Positions 12,230 to 24,364 of a DNA stretch of 64,000 bases are shown in pieces. Within the stretch, counting starts at the first letter, position 1, and each line of letters opens with the position of its first letter. This stretch comes from Episyrphus balteatus. Lineage: Eukaryota; Arthropoda; Insecta; Diptera; Syrphidae. The notes beneath the pieces were generated by a model that was not told the DNA's origin, made no database searches, and worked only from the letters and a program-made list of their open reading frames with translations. The DNA lies in NCBI RefSeq assembly GCF_945859705.1, contig NC_079136.1, forward strand, positions 847,501-911,500, in the 5' to 3' direction. Position numbers and translations under genes: made by a program.

Positions 12230-12600
12230 CCATTAAATCCATTTATTTAAATGACAACCTACAGTAAATTTAAATCAACTGAAAGCTTATTATTTTACCT
12301 TTTATATGACGCTTCAATCATATTTCTACCATGCCTACAAAAAAAGTAAGAACTTTTAAAGCCAACCATGTCGAAATTTCAAACTGAGATTACGGTACTT
12401 TCTACAATGGTGGCAGGTCATCGGCAACAGATCTCCACAGGTGTTTTAAGGTATTTTTCAGATTTTTCAATTTGAAATTGTGTAGCTTGTAGAGCATGTA
12501 TACCGTTATGTGTGATATATGAAATAAAAGATAATATTATAAGCATGCGTATTAAAGTTAAATCAAATTTGTATGTGCTCTAGATTAAAAGATATAAGTG
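12230..12600 (-). repeat. Dispersed repeat family R1, copy C (inverted)
   Basis: This is the reverse orientation of the 2.9 and 16.3 kb copies. Shared blocks are GACGCTTCAATCATATTTCT (12308), GAAATTTCAAACTGAGATTA (12373) and a CTCCACAGGTGTTTT segment (12433). It lacks the GTGTGAATTGCAC end seen in copies A and B, so it is truncated or has diverged there. Confidence 0.55.
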
Positions 12601-15600
12601 TTTAGAAAAGAACATCTTTTCACATTTATCTCAGGATTTTTCAAACAGCTGTTATGTACTAAATACATATATTAAAATTAAGATTTTTTTAAAGCAGATT
12701 TTAAATTTATTTGTTCTATATAAAAATTAATGAGACATTGTCTAGAAGCGATTTAAATATTTAAGTAAACTGAGCTTAATAACCTCTACGAGGCAGAGAA
12801 ACTCTTATCAATACTTCACTTCAATTTTTATTTTATTTACTCTTAGGGTCAATTTTTCAATAGTCAGATAAACCTCAGATAGAGCTTATTCCTAAGAATA
12901 AAAGTTTTTTTTATATTGACATTTATTCTTCTAATAGTCTAACTGACGATTGAAAAAACAGGGCTTAACCGAATTTTGTTTGTTAAACAACCTTTTTTTT
13001 CACATAGTTTACAATAAATATATACTTTAAAAATGTTGTGTTCATAAAAGTAGATAATGTTACATGATTTATACTGCTTTTAGAAGCTAGCTTCTTATAT
13101 AAGATCTATAGAAGCTCTAAAGTTTTTCCAATAAAAAAACGATTTTATTCAGAAGTGTTTCTGAGTTTATACAAAAATATTCCTTTCAAACTCAAAACTA
13201 TTTTATTGTGATTAAATTTTTCAGGACTGCATATTAAGTTAAGCAACGCACGCTTTATAAAGAAATATAAAAAAAAAAAAATAATGCAACAGACAAAATT
13301 TAAAACTACTCCTAAAAAAACTAACACACAAACAAAAATCTAGGTCGCCTGAAAGTTCAAATGAAAAAAAAAGACGAAAGAAAAATGTTTTCATCAAAAG
13401 CCTTAAATATTTGAAAAAAAACGAAAGAAAAAAAAAGAAAAAACCAAACACAAACGAACAAAGAAAAGGTTAACTACCCACATATTCAACACCAGAATGC
13501 GATGTTTAGCTTGCCAGTCACGACTTTTTATCCGGATGAAATATCAACCTAATACTGTTGATTTGCTTTCGTTTATATGTTTGTGATCTTTTGCTAGGGT
13601 GTTGGCATATTTTAGTGTCCTTTTGGCAGACATTAATGAAACAGGATTACGTTGAAAGACTATCAAACTCAATCCAACAAAACACCACTCTGCTTCGTCG
13701 ACCATTGGGCATCCTGGATATAGTCTATTCCATCCAAATGGACTTCGACAGGAGTAATAAACTTTAATTTAATTCCTTCCTTTCGTTTTCCATCTCGCAG
13801 GCTTAAGCAAAAGGATGTGATAGATTCGATTTGGGTGCAAGTGTGAAAGGCGAAAGATATGCGAGATGAAAGAAAACAAAATAGAGAAGAAGGAATAAAA
13901 TCAAGTCGTTAAAAGGATATGGCACTATATTAATGGGACTTGGAACCAGTGCAAGTCAACATTCCAACAAATCATGTCACAATGTATTTAACCAGTGGCG
14001 TCCGTTGTTGTTTATATGAGTTGAATAGAAAAAAGGCTGAAAAAAATGTGTATTTTCTTTCTTTCTAATCTGTTTAGTGTATTCAAGGAGCAAGGACAAG
14101 CAAAATGAAGATGGAACTTTTGCAAAATCTAATTTGCAAAAACAGATTGGAAAAACAGAAGTTTTCTATCACGAAAGGCAGGACAAGAAATGAGATATTA
14201 ATATTCTTCTTGAATTTAAACTTTAAAATTAATGTGTAATTAGTCTTGAAAATCAGATGAAGTGGAAATATCAAGAAATCTAAGGAAAAATTTATAATGG
14301 TTCATTTAAGGATAATTTTCAAAATAAATCAACAGCACCTACTTTAAGTTGTCCCACTTATTCACTTTATACAACAATTTGTCTACAAAACCAAAAGATT
14401 TCTTAGCCCATTTATCCTCATTGATTCTAAATAAACATCACAGCACGCAGTTTGATTCTAATATTTTACTAAGACCCGATTTTTCTCCTAAGAGAACTCT
14501 TAAATTTAATCACACTCATACATTTTAATAAGAGAACTTGTCAATCCATTCATAAATCTCCCAGTCCCAGTCCTATACCACTAACGCAAAGAAAAAACCG
14601 TCCATCAACTTGTCCCGAAAATACTTCCTTACCACATCAAACTATACACAGCACAGCAATCAGTGTAATATATGGGGAACCCATCACCATTATATACGAT
14701 GACGACGTCAACAAATACATGCACATAGAAAAGACTTAACCGCACAATGGGTGTTTCAGCACAAACATTTGTAGAAATCTTCAAGAAAGACGCCATGATA
14801 CAGAGGACCCCCACACACAAAGGATATACCCATTATAGAGGATAATCGACGTTATTCAATCTAAATAACCATTGCGCCAAAAAGTGTATATAAAATAACA
14901 TAAAGTGCACAACTGGGTCGCACTAACTTGCTTCGCCTTGTTTGCTTTGACATTGATTAGGAGCATCTAACAAAAACGACATATTAAGCCTTGAAGACTT
15001 TTGAAAAAGACAGGTTTCCAGAAAGTAAGGACGCTTTTTTTTACATTAAATTTACCCAATTACTAATTAAACTCATTTATTTGCAAACCAAATTCACCCT
15101 TTTGGCGACTTAAATTCTAAATTCTTATCAACTAATTGCATCCCCAAGATTGTGGATTTCAGACTGAGAGAAATGAAAGAGCATCAGTTTCTATTTTTGA
15201 TTTTCAGAAAGTAAATTTTGGAGTGCAAACCAATTATAATTTTATTCGCGAAAGGGTAAACTTAATTCTTAAAACCTTTATGTACTCACGTTATAACTCT
15301 ATTGTGAATAATTATTTTTATCAAAAAGCAAAACCGACTTTCATTTGTTTTATGGTTTTTCTAATAGTTTCTATGGCCAGAACTGAAAGAAATTGAAATG
15401 GGAAAACACTGCACGCATCAGCTTTCCAATACAAAACGAATTTGCAAAGTTGGTTCACTCAGTCCAAAGTTCTGAGGTAACAAACACAAAAAAAAAGAAA
15501 TAAAAAAAAAAGTACAGAAGAATTGAATTCCTTCTCCTTTTTGGAAGTTGGTATAAAGTAATACGGAAGCTTTCAAAAATTTCATCTTGAGCTGTTGTTA

Positions 15601-15635
15601 GTTTACAAAAATGTGATTTGAAAATATGATTTTTG
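12600..15635. other. Non-coding stretch; one coding-like patch at 13.6-13.8 kb
   Basis: Mostly AT-rich. A + strand patch (about 13620-13767) has mixed composition and an open frame containing DYVERLSNSIQQNTTLLRR, ending in TAA at 13765-13767. No domain is recognised and no clear exon boundaries are seen, so it is not called as a gene. Confidence 0.35.
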
Positions 15636-15639
15636 CTCG

Positions 15640-16097
15640 TTTGTTCCTTAGGCTCCCAAGACCTTCTTCTTCTTCCTTTTTTCTCGGCGCTGTTATGATC
15701 TCGATGTCGAGGGGATCATAACCTTCCCACGTTACTGCTTCACACTAGTGATCCGCCTGTGGGGTTCGCCGGGTTGACCTCAGAAATCGGCGGCAAGCCT
15801 CCCGGTTTTGTATTGTTCCGTTTCTGAGGCCAACTGAATGCTGGTGTTTTTGCATTTGCTTGTACCAGGAGTTTTTAGGCCTACCTTTCTTTTTATTTCG
15901 TGTTGGAACGTTATATGATATTGCTTTTTTGACGGGGTTCTCAGGATCTCTCCTTTGAACATGGCAATACCAACTGAGTCGGTCGTGTTCAATTTTTTGG
16001 GAGATGGTATTTTTAACATGAAGGCTTCCTCGGATCTTCGTACTTCTAATTCTATCAAGCTTTGTTACTTTGTTTGTTCCTTAGGCTCCCAAGACCT
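15640..16097 (-). mobile_element. 5'-truncated non-LTR retrotransposon (LINE) with 25-bp target duplication
   Basis: Identical 25-bp direct repeats (15640-15664 and 16073-16097; beginning TTTGTTCC and ending AAGACCT) flank about 408 bp of foreign sequence. Reading the minus strand, the insert begins abruptly inside a reverse-transcriptase-type reading frame. It passes a stop at 15747-15745, has a short 3' UTR, and ends in an A-rich GAAGAAGAAG tail against the target duplication. A truncated 5' end, a 3' simple tail and a long target duplication are the hallmarks of target-primed reverse transcription. The perfect duplication suggests a fairly recent insertion. Confidence 0.85.
15745..16071 (-). 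pseudogene. C-terminal fragment of a LINE reverse-transcriptase protein (108 codons)
   Basis: The frame is open from the truncation point at 16071 to a TAG at 15747-15745 with no internal stop. It shows the basic segment RSTKIRGSLHVK, then the motif SWYCHVQRRDP, then KKKGRPKNSWYKQMQKH, and a CRRFLRSTRR tail. The W-x-x-HV-R-R plus GRP(K/R)xxW pattern is typical of the C-terminal region after the reverse transcriptase in several LINE clades, such as RTE- and CR1-like elements. The catalytic domains are missing, so the copy is dead on arrival. The clade is not assigned. Other frames over the same bases are shadows. Confidence 0.8.
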
Positions 16098-16299
16098 AAA
16101 CAAACATTTTTCAATGAAAACTTCTTTGATAGTGATTTGAAACAAGATGAAACGGATAAGCGACAGTAAAAATAATTGATTATAACTTTTTTGCTTTAAT
16201 AGATAGATAAATTTTTTATGTAGATAGGTAATTAACAGGACTATATTTGTACAAACCATCCTGAGATAATGCTGATAATGTTGTCTAAACACGTTATAT

Positions 16300-16956
16300 C
16301 TTTTGATCCAGAGCACATGAAAATTTGTTTTAATACGAATGATGTTAATATATTACCTTTAATTTGATATATCACTCAAAATGGTAGTTGCTCTACAAGT
16401 TACACAATCTTAAATTGAAAAACTTGAAAAATACATCAAAACACCTGTGGAATTCTGTTGAAGATGACCAGCCACCAGTGAAGGAAGAACTGTAACCTCA
16501 GTTTGAAATTTCGACATGGTTGGCTTTAAAAAATTGTAACTTTTTTTTTAGATGTCGTAAAAATATGATTTAAATATCATATAAAAGCTTAAATAACAAG
16601 CTTTCAGTAAATATAAAATTCATTATAGGTTGTCATATAAAATAATCGACATTAATGTGTTTGAAGAAAAAAAGATTGATTTTCTTGCTTTTTTGCAAGA
16701 AAATTGATTGGCTTAAAAAAACTCTTTTCGTAGATGTCGGTCAGACATGGTTCAAGAAAATATTTAAAGCTTAAATAATAACCTTTCATATGATATAAAA
16801 TTTATTATATATGTATGTATGTAGGTTGTCATATTTTAAAAAAAAATTAATTTAAAGATGATGGAAGAAAAAAAGTTTGATTTTTTCGATTTTTTTTTTT
16901 TCAAGAAAAATGATTTTTTGAGGTTTCACTTCTACCACGTGTGAATTGCACACATG
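16300..16956 (+). repeat. Dispersed repeat family R1, copy B
   Basis: Same orientation as copy A. It contains ACACCTGTGG (16441), CTGTAACCTCAGTTTGAAAT (16490) and two successive degenerate units, each with AAGCTTAAATAA and a GGTTGTCATAT-like block (about 16585-16640 and 16760-16835). It ends in GGTTTCACTTCTAC followed by GTGTGAATTGCAC (16922-16951). The internal unit duplication is also seen in copy D. Confidence 0.55.
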
Positions 16957-16959
16957 ATT

Positions 16960-18528
16960 TTTTTTTAAATTGTACCTATATGACTACATTTCCGAGTTCA
17001 CAAGGTCTCAGAATAGAAAATTCGACAACTTCTGTTGAAAAGAACGAATTTAAGCACTTCGGCAGTTTGTAAACTGAAAGTTTTTTCATTGAATTAACAC
17101 ACCAACATTGCAGAATAAAACTATTTCCATCCCTTCTGTTATCCTCCTATTTTTGATTTATTTAACTGACCCATAAACAGCCCTTACTTAAAAAAAAATA
17201 GAATAAAGTTCGTGGTTACTGTTAATGTGTTGAACCTTAAAGCTAACCTGTCTAACCTAGGAACGGATATAAGTAACATTACCAAAAAAAAAACCTTAAC
17301 ACGCACTTGTATCCTTAAAAAACAACAACAAAAACAACATTCAACCAAAAAAAAAGGAACACACCAGATACCAGCACATTTCTTTTTGTGGTTAGTTAAA
17401 TGATAAATGAAAGTTCCTGACGTGCGCATACACCAGCATTAAAGATTAATGAATCGCATTTTACAAGCTTTAGTTAAAAATTTACCAATATATTACATTC
17501 CTCCTACCACTTCTTCGGTTGTGAGTGTGTGTGGGAAATTGTGTGTATTTATATCCTCTATGCCAACCTTACCTGATGTCCTTTATTTGATACTTAAAAT
17601 AAATAAAAAAAATCTTGAAAAAAAAGGCATCGAAGACGAATAGGCACTTGGTCATGAACAAATAGCAGTTAGATGGGTAATATATGTCTCAAGTGGAAAA
17701 TAAAACCAGCAAACTGAATTATTATGAAGAAGGTCAATACACAAACACACACACATATTATGGCTTTTAAAAAATGTTCAATGTTATATCAAATTAGGTT
17801 CATTTTTTTTACTCGTGTATAGATCATAAATGTGCGTTCGTTAAATAGAAATAGCTTCAGAACAAAAAAATAGACCTATGCTTTGAGTGGTCTTAAAATA
17901 AATTACAAATTTTCTGTAGGTATTTTGTACCTCAAACGAGTATAGCCAGGAAGTATTATTAGGGGCAGTTTTTATGTTTATTCTAGATCAATCTTGCCTT
18001 TATAGGGCCATCGTGTTGTTTTTATTTTTATTTTTTTGTATTTTTTTTTTTAGAAACTCTATGTCCATAGGACAGAATTGGGGTGGAATAGGTATGTGCT
18101 TTGGACAGGTCAACATAATTCAAAACCCCTAGGAACATGTCAAAACTGGTGTGTAATAAATTAAGAACCGAAACTAAATTGAAATAAATACATTTTTGGG
18201 ATGGAGCTCTCATAAAGAAGTTTTTGAAAGTAATTGATTGTTGGGTTTTCAACGTTATAAACTCTACTAATAAATCACTGAAGAATATTTGGCTTTAAGA
18301 AACTTCAATAACTATTTCAACGATTTTGATATACAAAAATGTCTGTATACTGTTGCAAAACAAAACATTCAAACAGGACTTACAGATACAAGAAAGTGGT
18401 GTTTATCGGTGGTACTAAATATCGAACCATCTTTTGCCTTCTATAAAGCCTGTCCAATTAGCGTTTTAGGTTATAGAACTGAAGAAAGGTAAAATATCTG
18501 CGTACACAGAAGAAAATAACAACTTAAG
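16960..18528. other. AT-rich non-coding stretch, nothing recognised
   Basis: No supported gene or bounded repeat. A frame at 18289-18492 has mixed composition but no recognisable domain. Confidence 0.45.
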
Positions 18529-18529
18529 A

Positions 18530-19580
18530 TAGTACAGGTAAAATAGAACATAAAATCAATAAATACAAAATAAAATTGTTACACTCATGAAACTTGGCAA
18601 AAAGCTTGTTTTTTGGGATAAGAACCAAGGATACAAAAATTCTATAAAAAAAAGTTGGGTGGAAAATGTGTTTTTTTCGCGAATGAAAAAGTTTTGTTTG
18701 TTATAAGAACTAAGAATCTAAAGAGTATACAAAATTATCTTGTGTAAAAGGGTGTTTTTTTTTTAAGAAATGATGAAATTCATCAGAATTAGTACCACAA
18801 AAACTAGGAAAAAAATGTTACATCAATGAAAATTGGTACGTAGGTACAAATAGTTCATTTATAAAAGAAACCAAGAATCTAAGCAGTCTAACAAGTATTT
18901 TAGGTGAAAGGGTGTTTTTTTTAATAAAGAAAATCCGCGATAAGTCCAGTAAAATCAAAGATAAAAAAGGTACCCTTACGAAATTTAATAAAAATGCTGT
19001 CTTTCCCATGGGAATTACGAATAAAATAAGTGTATACATTTTTTTTTTTCATGTAAAAGGGTGTTTTTTTTTTGGGTGTAGAGAAAATGTAGGTACCTAT
19101 ATTGAAAAAGTAAGTACCTAATTACTTTTGACTTTTGAGATTACAAACAGGAATCTAAAAAGTCTATAAGAATATCATGGTTAAAAGGGTGTTTTTTTAG
19201 TGAAAACAAAAATGATGGGCCACCCTAATGAAATTTGGTAAAAACGTTGAATTTGGATAGAAAGCAAGAATAAAGAGTTTTCATAACAAAAATTAAGTGA
19301 AAGAGTGTTTTTTTTCGAAGATTGGTCCCAAAAAGTTAATGATTCATTTTATTTTTGGTTTCGATGACAAATTGAATGTTTATGATTAAGTTCTTAGACG
19401 TTTAACACGAATTATTACATTTTTAGGACCAATTTTACTGTCTCTTCGAAAAAAACACCCTTTCACCAAATTTTTTTTATAGACTTTTTTGATCATTGAT
19501 TCTTATCCTAAAAGCAAACATTTTGCCAAGTTTCATAAGTATAACAATTTTTTTTTTTAATTCCTATTTTACCTGTACTA
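18530..19580. mobile_element. TA-flanked foldback element with internal tandem array
   Basis: Inverted ends GTACAGGTAAAATAG (18532) and the complement CTATTTTACCTGTAC (to 19578) are each flanked by TA (18530-18531, 19579-19580), as in Tc1/mariner-type elements. The ends continue into longer inverted similarity (GAAACTTGGCAAAA on the left against the complement of TTTTGCCAAGTTTC on the right). Inside are about six degenerate tandem units of roughly 120-160 bp. Each contains AAGAATCTAA-like and AAAGGGTGTTTTTTT blocks (for example 18748, 18906, 19056, 19184, 19303), then one inverted copy near 19447. No protein is encoded. Confidence 0.65.
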
Positions 19581-19584
19581 AGAC

Positions 19585-22135
19585 TGAAAAACCAGTTTGA
19601 CTTAATTTTTTTTCGGAATGATTTTGCGTTGAAGGCGATAATTCTAAATCAAAGAATAACGACGTTAGTTTTGAATGGTTTTGAATCAAAAAACATCTTT
19701 AAATCAGAGTTTTTTTTTTTCAACTTTAAAAATGAAAAACTCCAATTTTAATAAAAAAAAAAGACAAAAAAAGACAACCATTTAGGATCGATCCTACCTT
19801 AATTAATAGGAAAAAAAATTACCTCAATATTTTTAGCTACAATTTACTTACTTGATGTACTACCTAATTGTTTTTACTAATTACATTTTTTTAACTTCAA
19901 ATTTTTCCCCAAATGAAGGATTGAAGGATTTAATTAATTGCAGTTCGCAGTGTTTTATTATTAAAAAAAAAAAAATAAATTCGAGTAGGTACCTATTCCA
20001 TTGTTTTTTTTACACAGAAATCATGGACTTTGTTCAATTTGTAATTTCATATCATACATCCTTTAAAGTTATGTATATACAACATATTTTATAGAATTTT
20101 ATATTTCATCCCGCATTTTTGCTGTCAGTCCAATGAGTTACCCGAGAATTTACTCCTGCTGAAAATATAATTAAAAGAACACAACGGTATCCTGTGATGT
20201 TGTATAGCAGCAGCATCACCATCACCCAGTCACTTCTCTCCATCACCTGAACAATGTATACACACCGATAGATATGTGAAAGTGTGAGGGCAGAGTTCAA
20301 TAATGACAGTGAAATCAATAATTATTATATGGATGTAAAATAAATCCTCCCATTTTTTACTTTTTTATTTTGTTTTCTTTTGTTGCCTGTTTTTTCTTCT
20401 TTTTTTTTTTTTGCGAAATAAGCAAAAATACCACAGCTACCAGGATTTAAATAAAATAATATTTTGCACAGCATGCCACAGGTCAACATACTCTCCATCA
20501 GACTTTTATAGTCATAAAAAGGATACACCGCCCTCATACACATGTCGAACCCAAAGTATCGGAAATTTCGGACAAAAATGCATACAAAATTGGCCTTCTG
20601 CATGTGCGTGGTTTGTCAGAGGATAATTCTCCGAGCCTGCTGTGTTCTGTTCGTGCTTCATAATATAATGGCAAATGGCGTATTATTGTAGCCAAAATGA
20701 ACAACCACACACCCACACACACACTTGCATCGAAAAGATTTACATTTCGAGATGCATTAAGTTTCCATTAGGTTGGTTGTGTTGTTGTTCTTGTTGCCTT
20801 ACTTTCTGGCTGTTTTTTCTATTCTAAGCAGAAACTTTGAATGCTTCACTTTCTTTCCATTGTGTTGGGAGAGGGATCTATGTTGGTCTAAACAACACGA
20901 AGCCAGAATCCATATGGAAGCCATTTTGACAGAACGGGAAATGGGAAATAGCAGCTAAGGCGAGCAAGCAAGTCGACAATGGCGTCGTCCTATATTGCAG
21001 TTTTTCAAGAGAAGAGAATAGGATTGTTGCTTCGAAGGATACCTTCATTTCAAACCAAGAACAGAAAAGAGAAACTCCTGAAATAGGGAATAGTTTTGCC
21101 TTGCCTTTCCTTTCCAAACTTATGGCTTCGTATTGTGTTGTTTTTGAGGCTATGTGTGTTCGTTCCACTCTGACGAAGTGCATATTATGAATTGCAGCAG
21201 CTGTGGTTTTTTTTTTTCTCCTAAAAGAAACAAATACCTTACTTTTTTTTTGGGGGTTTTTCATTTTTAATAACCTGAAAAGTTTCTTCTCTCCCAAAAA
21301 GGTATTACGTGTTTGGCAGAGTCGAGTCTCCATTCCATACTTTTTTCGTGGAATGAGAGATTTTTAATACACCTCCTTCCCTATTGGATGGTAAGAGCTT
21401 TGTTAATTAGACAGCTTATAAAATGTGAGTGGAATTTTTGTTAAAAAAAAAATTAAAAGAAAAAAAAAATGCTTTTAGACTTTCAGCGAAATATAATCTT
21501 TTGCCTTTTGAGAAATACTTGATGCTTATTAAGTTGAGTTGAGATAGAGAATAGGGCAGCATAGCAAGGGTTCTCAAATTTCACTATCTATAATAATAAT
21601 GAGAGGGGTTGATTTTGATTGTCAAGTTTTCTTTGTTGTTATTGTTTTGTGTGTTCGAGGACAACGAACGTCCAGAAATCTATGAAATTCAAGAGAATTA
21701 ATAATAATTAGCATCAATGTAATTTCTGTTCAATAAAGTGGCATTGTATAAAAGGAAACAAAGGTTTTGACTTTAGGGCAGGAGTGAGTAATAGGTAATG
21801 TAATTTGACTCAAACCTTCTTTGAAAATACATTTCCTGGACATATTTTGTGATGAGAAGAAAAACAATATTCTGTGAGAGTAGGTATATTGATTTTTTTC
21901 AATTTAAATGGGATTATTGGAAAAAGTTTCGTTTTTTTGGAAAAAGCATTTATTTTGATCCGATTAAGGGTTTTCATAATCTGAAGCAAGTAAAATAACA
22001 AATTAAAATAAATCTAATAATCTTTTACAAAGTACCTAATAGTGAAGAGCCTTTGACTTATCGAAGATTATATATGATAAAATTCCCATGATGATGGAAC
22101 TCTCAAACAGTTATGAGATTATAGAGAATATAATT
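19585..22135. other. Non-coding stretch with a complex island at 20.1-21.3 kb
   Basis: About 20100-21330 is less A/T-run-rich than its surroundings and shows no repeat signature, so it is a candidate for conserved regulatory DNA. The longest frame here (151 codons, minus strand, 20878-21333) has no domain, is rich in Lys/Arg from A/T runs and has no splice context. It is not called as a gene. Confidence 0.4.
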
Positions 22136-22139
22136 TCAA

Positions 22140-22775
22140 CTCTTGTGTTCCGTCGTTCATGCTACAATTTTTGGTTTGTAAAGAGGCTTCAAGCGCCTTA
22201 CGACGCTACTTTTTTTTCTTTTCTCATTATAACAATTTTTTTTGTATGAAAAGGTTAGAACAAAATAACAAACACTATTAAATTCATGTTCTCTATGGCA
22301 ACCTATGATAAATGTTATATCATCTGAAAGCTCAAAATACTTGTACCGATTATGTCTATACGACATCTACAAAATAAGCTAGAATTTTTTGAAATCGAAA
22401 CTATTTTCATGAAAATGTGCAAAAAATCATACAATTTTATCTTCTCAAACTATTGAATCAATTTTTTTCTATGAAAACCTATAATAAATTTTATATCATG
22501 GGAAAGCTTATAATTTTACCTTTCATATGACGCTTCAATCATATTTCTACGATGCCTATAAAAAAAGTAAGAATTTTTTAAAGCTAACCATATCGAAATT
22601 TCAAACTGAGATTCCTACACTAGTGGCTGATCATCGGAAACAAATCTCCACAGGTGTTTTGTAGTATTTTAAAAAATTTTCAATTTAAGATTGTGTAGTA
22701 AATGTACCGTTATGAAAGGTTATATTATCAGGATGCTCAATAAAGTTAAATCAAAGTTTTATGTGCTTGAAAGGT
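22140..22775 (-). repeat. Dispersed repeat family R1, copy D (inverted)
   Basis: Same orientation as copy C. Shared blocks are GACGCTTCAATCATATTTCT (22531), GAAATTTCAAACTGAGATT (22594) and CTCCACAGGTGTTTT (22647). Two tandem subunits start at CAACCTATGATAAAT (22299) and AACCTATAATAAATT (22484), a spacing of about 185 bp. Confidence 0.55.
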
Positions 22776-22779
22776 AGAA

Positions 22780-23445
22780 CTTTATTTTACAGCTATCTCA
22801 AAATTGTGATTACGAAATCGATTGAAAAAATATATTCCTTTCTATTTTCTATCTACAGTATAAATTTCATTCATTTATCTGTTGAAAAAAAAAAGATAAA
22901 AATAAAAAACGGTTAAAAACGGTCAAAAAATTTTGATAAAAAAAATTGTTTTTCCCTTTATTCAGTCAAATATCATTTTAGAATACAGTTTTTTGCACAT
23001 GCATGCTTATGTCCTATATTTTGAGATTTTTTTAACGCTCCAAAAAATTGCTAGAACTAAAAAAACAGACAAAAATATCTCTAAAATAGTAGGTGTTTTT
23101 CATATTTCGAAACGCAGAGTATTAAAAAAAATCTGTATTAAACTACTATTATTTTTTTATCATCTTTTGAATGGCATTTATCAAATTGTTAAAAAAAAAT
23201 TTCCCCTTCCTTTAATTACCACTTTGTCAAAAGTCTACCACATGTTTAAGTTTAAAAAACCATTTGTAACTTGGTTTTGAAATTTTCTGAATTTTTACAA
23301 TAGCATAACAATCAACTTTGTTTTATGATAAAAATTTCATGCTCAAATGTTCGCTTAAGCCATAATTCGTCGATTCAAGAACGGGCAGAGCACAAAAATG
23401 TATATTTTTCAATTTACCGCAAAACCCCAAAAATTAGTACTAGAA
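22780..23445. other. AT-rich stretch, nothing recognised
   Basis: A 115-codon + strand frame (22933-23280) is dominated by Phe, Lys and Ile from A/T runs and has no domain. Confidence 0.45.
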
Positions 23446-23447
23446 AA

Positions 23448-24360
23448 ACGTTCCCGGAAATGATGGTAATCTCTTCAAAACGACTTTAGGGGTCTAGAAA
23501 TAGTATCAATGTGAATGATATACTATTATATTAAGGTAGTAGGTCATAAATAAATGAAATATTACTTTATTTCTTGGGACAGAGACCGATTTCTACAAAA
23601 AAAAAAAAAAATGCTTTTATGCACGTCCGAAACACTTAGGCCATAAGTAATTTTTTCTTTTGTTTTCTTGTAACTTTTTTGATAAAAGTGTATATTACAG
23701 CCATACTTAGATAGACTCCTGAATAAAAATACCCAAAAAATGCAAAATTATAAGTGTTAGACTGCATTATTTATTCAGGTTCTAAGAGCGTTCCCGGAAA
23801 TGACGTCTTGACCTTAATTTATTTTTATTTTTTATGTCACAAAGTTAAACGAAATATTTTTGAGATTATATTGCAGTGGCCTCGATATTCGATCATAATA
23901 TCACCAAAAAATTAAAATTTCAATCTAACTATACCCCAAAACAAGCGTTCCCGGAATGACAGTTAATTGATGCACGCTACTTAAAAATGAAACTAAAACT
24001 AACTTCTTACATATATTTTATATATTTATCCATAAAAATAAGCCTGGAATGATAAATCTATACAAAATCATCTTTAAAAACTGCTTGCAGAAGAATTTGT
24101 AAGTTAGATGATTAAAATATTGATACATTAAGCAATGTTGCTTTTATGCGTCATTTTTCTTGGGACAACTTTTATTAATGTATAAAAATAACAAAACTTA
24201 ATTTTTTTTGTAAGAGATGTACCAATTTATAAAAAGTATTGTGTATATGTAGTATTTAGAAAAAGAAATACTTAAAAATAATTGGCTTTGATGTGTTTTT
24301 AAGTCATTTGAATATCAGTTTTTGAGTTATGGACATGTCCGGGAACGCTGTTTTTGGGTA
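23448..24360. repeat. Cluster of GCGTTCCCGGAAATGA motifs, probable mobile element remnant
   Basis: A 16-base motif that stands out in AT-rich DNA occurs at 23448-23463, 23788-23803 and 23945-23959 (one A shorter), then inverted at 24334-24348. It is usually next to an ACCC(C)AAAA block. Repeated sites in both orientations within 900 bp resemble subterminal binding sites of a DNA transposon. No terminal repeat or target duplication could be defined. Confidence 0.45.
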
Positions 24361-24364
24361 TATA

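Noticed and set aside
15780..16058. 92-codon minus-strand frame inside the LINE fragment
   Set aside because: The neighbouring frame (16071 to 15745) holds the conserved LINE C-terminal motifs, so this one is a shadow.
20878..21333. 151-codon minus-strand open frame
   Set aside because: No recognisable domain, Lys/Arg stretches come from T runs, no splice or polyadenylation context, and another frame overlaps it on the other strand.
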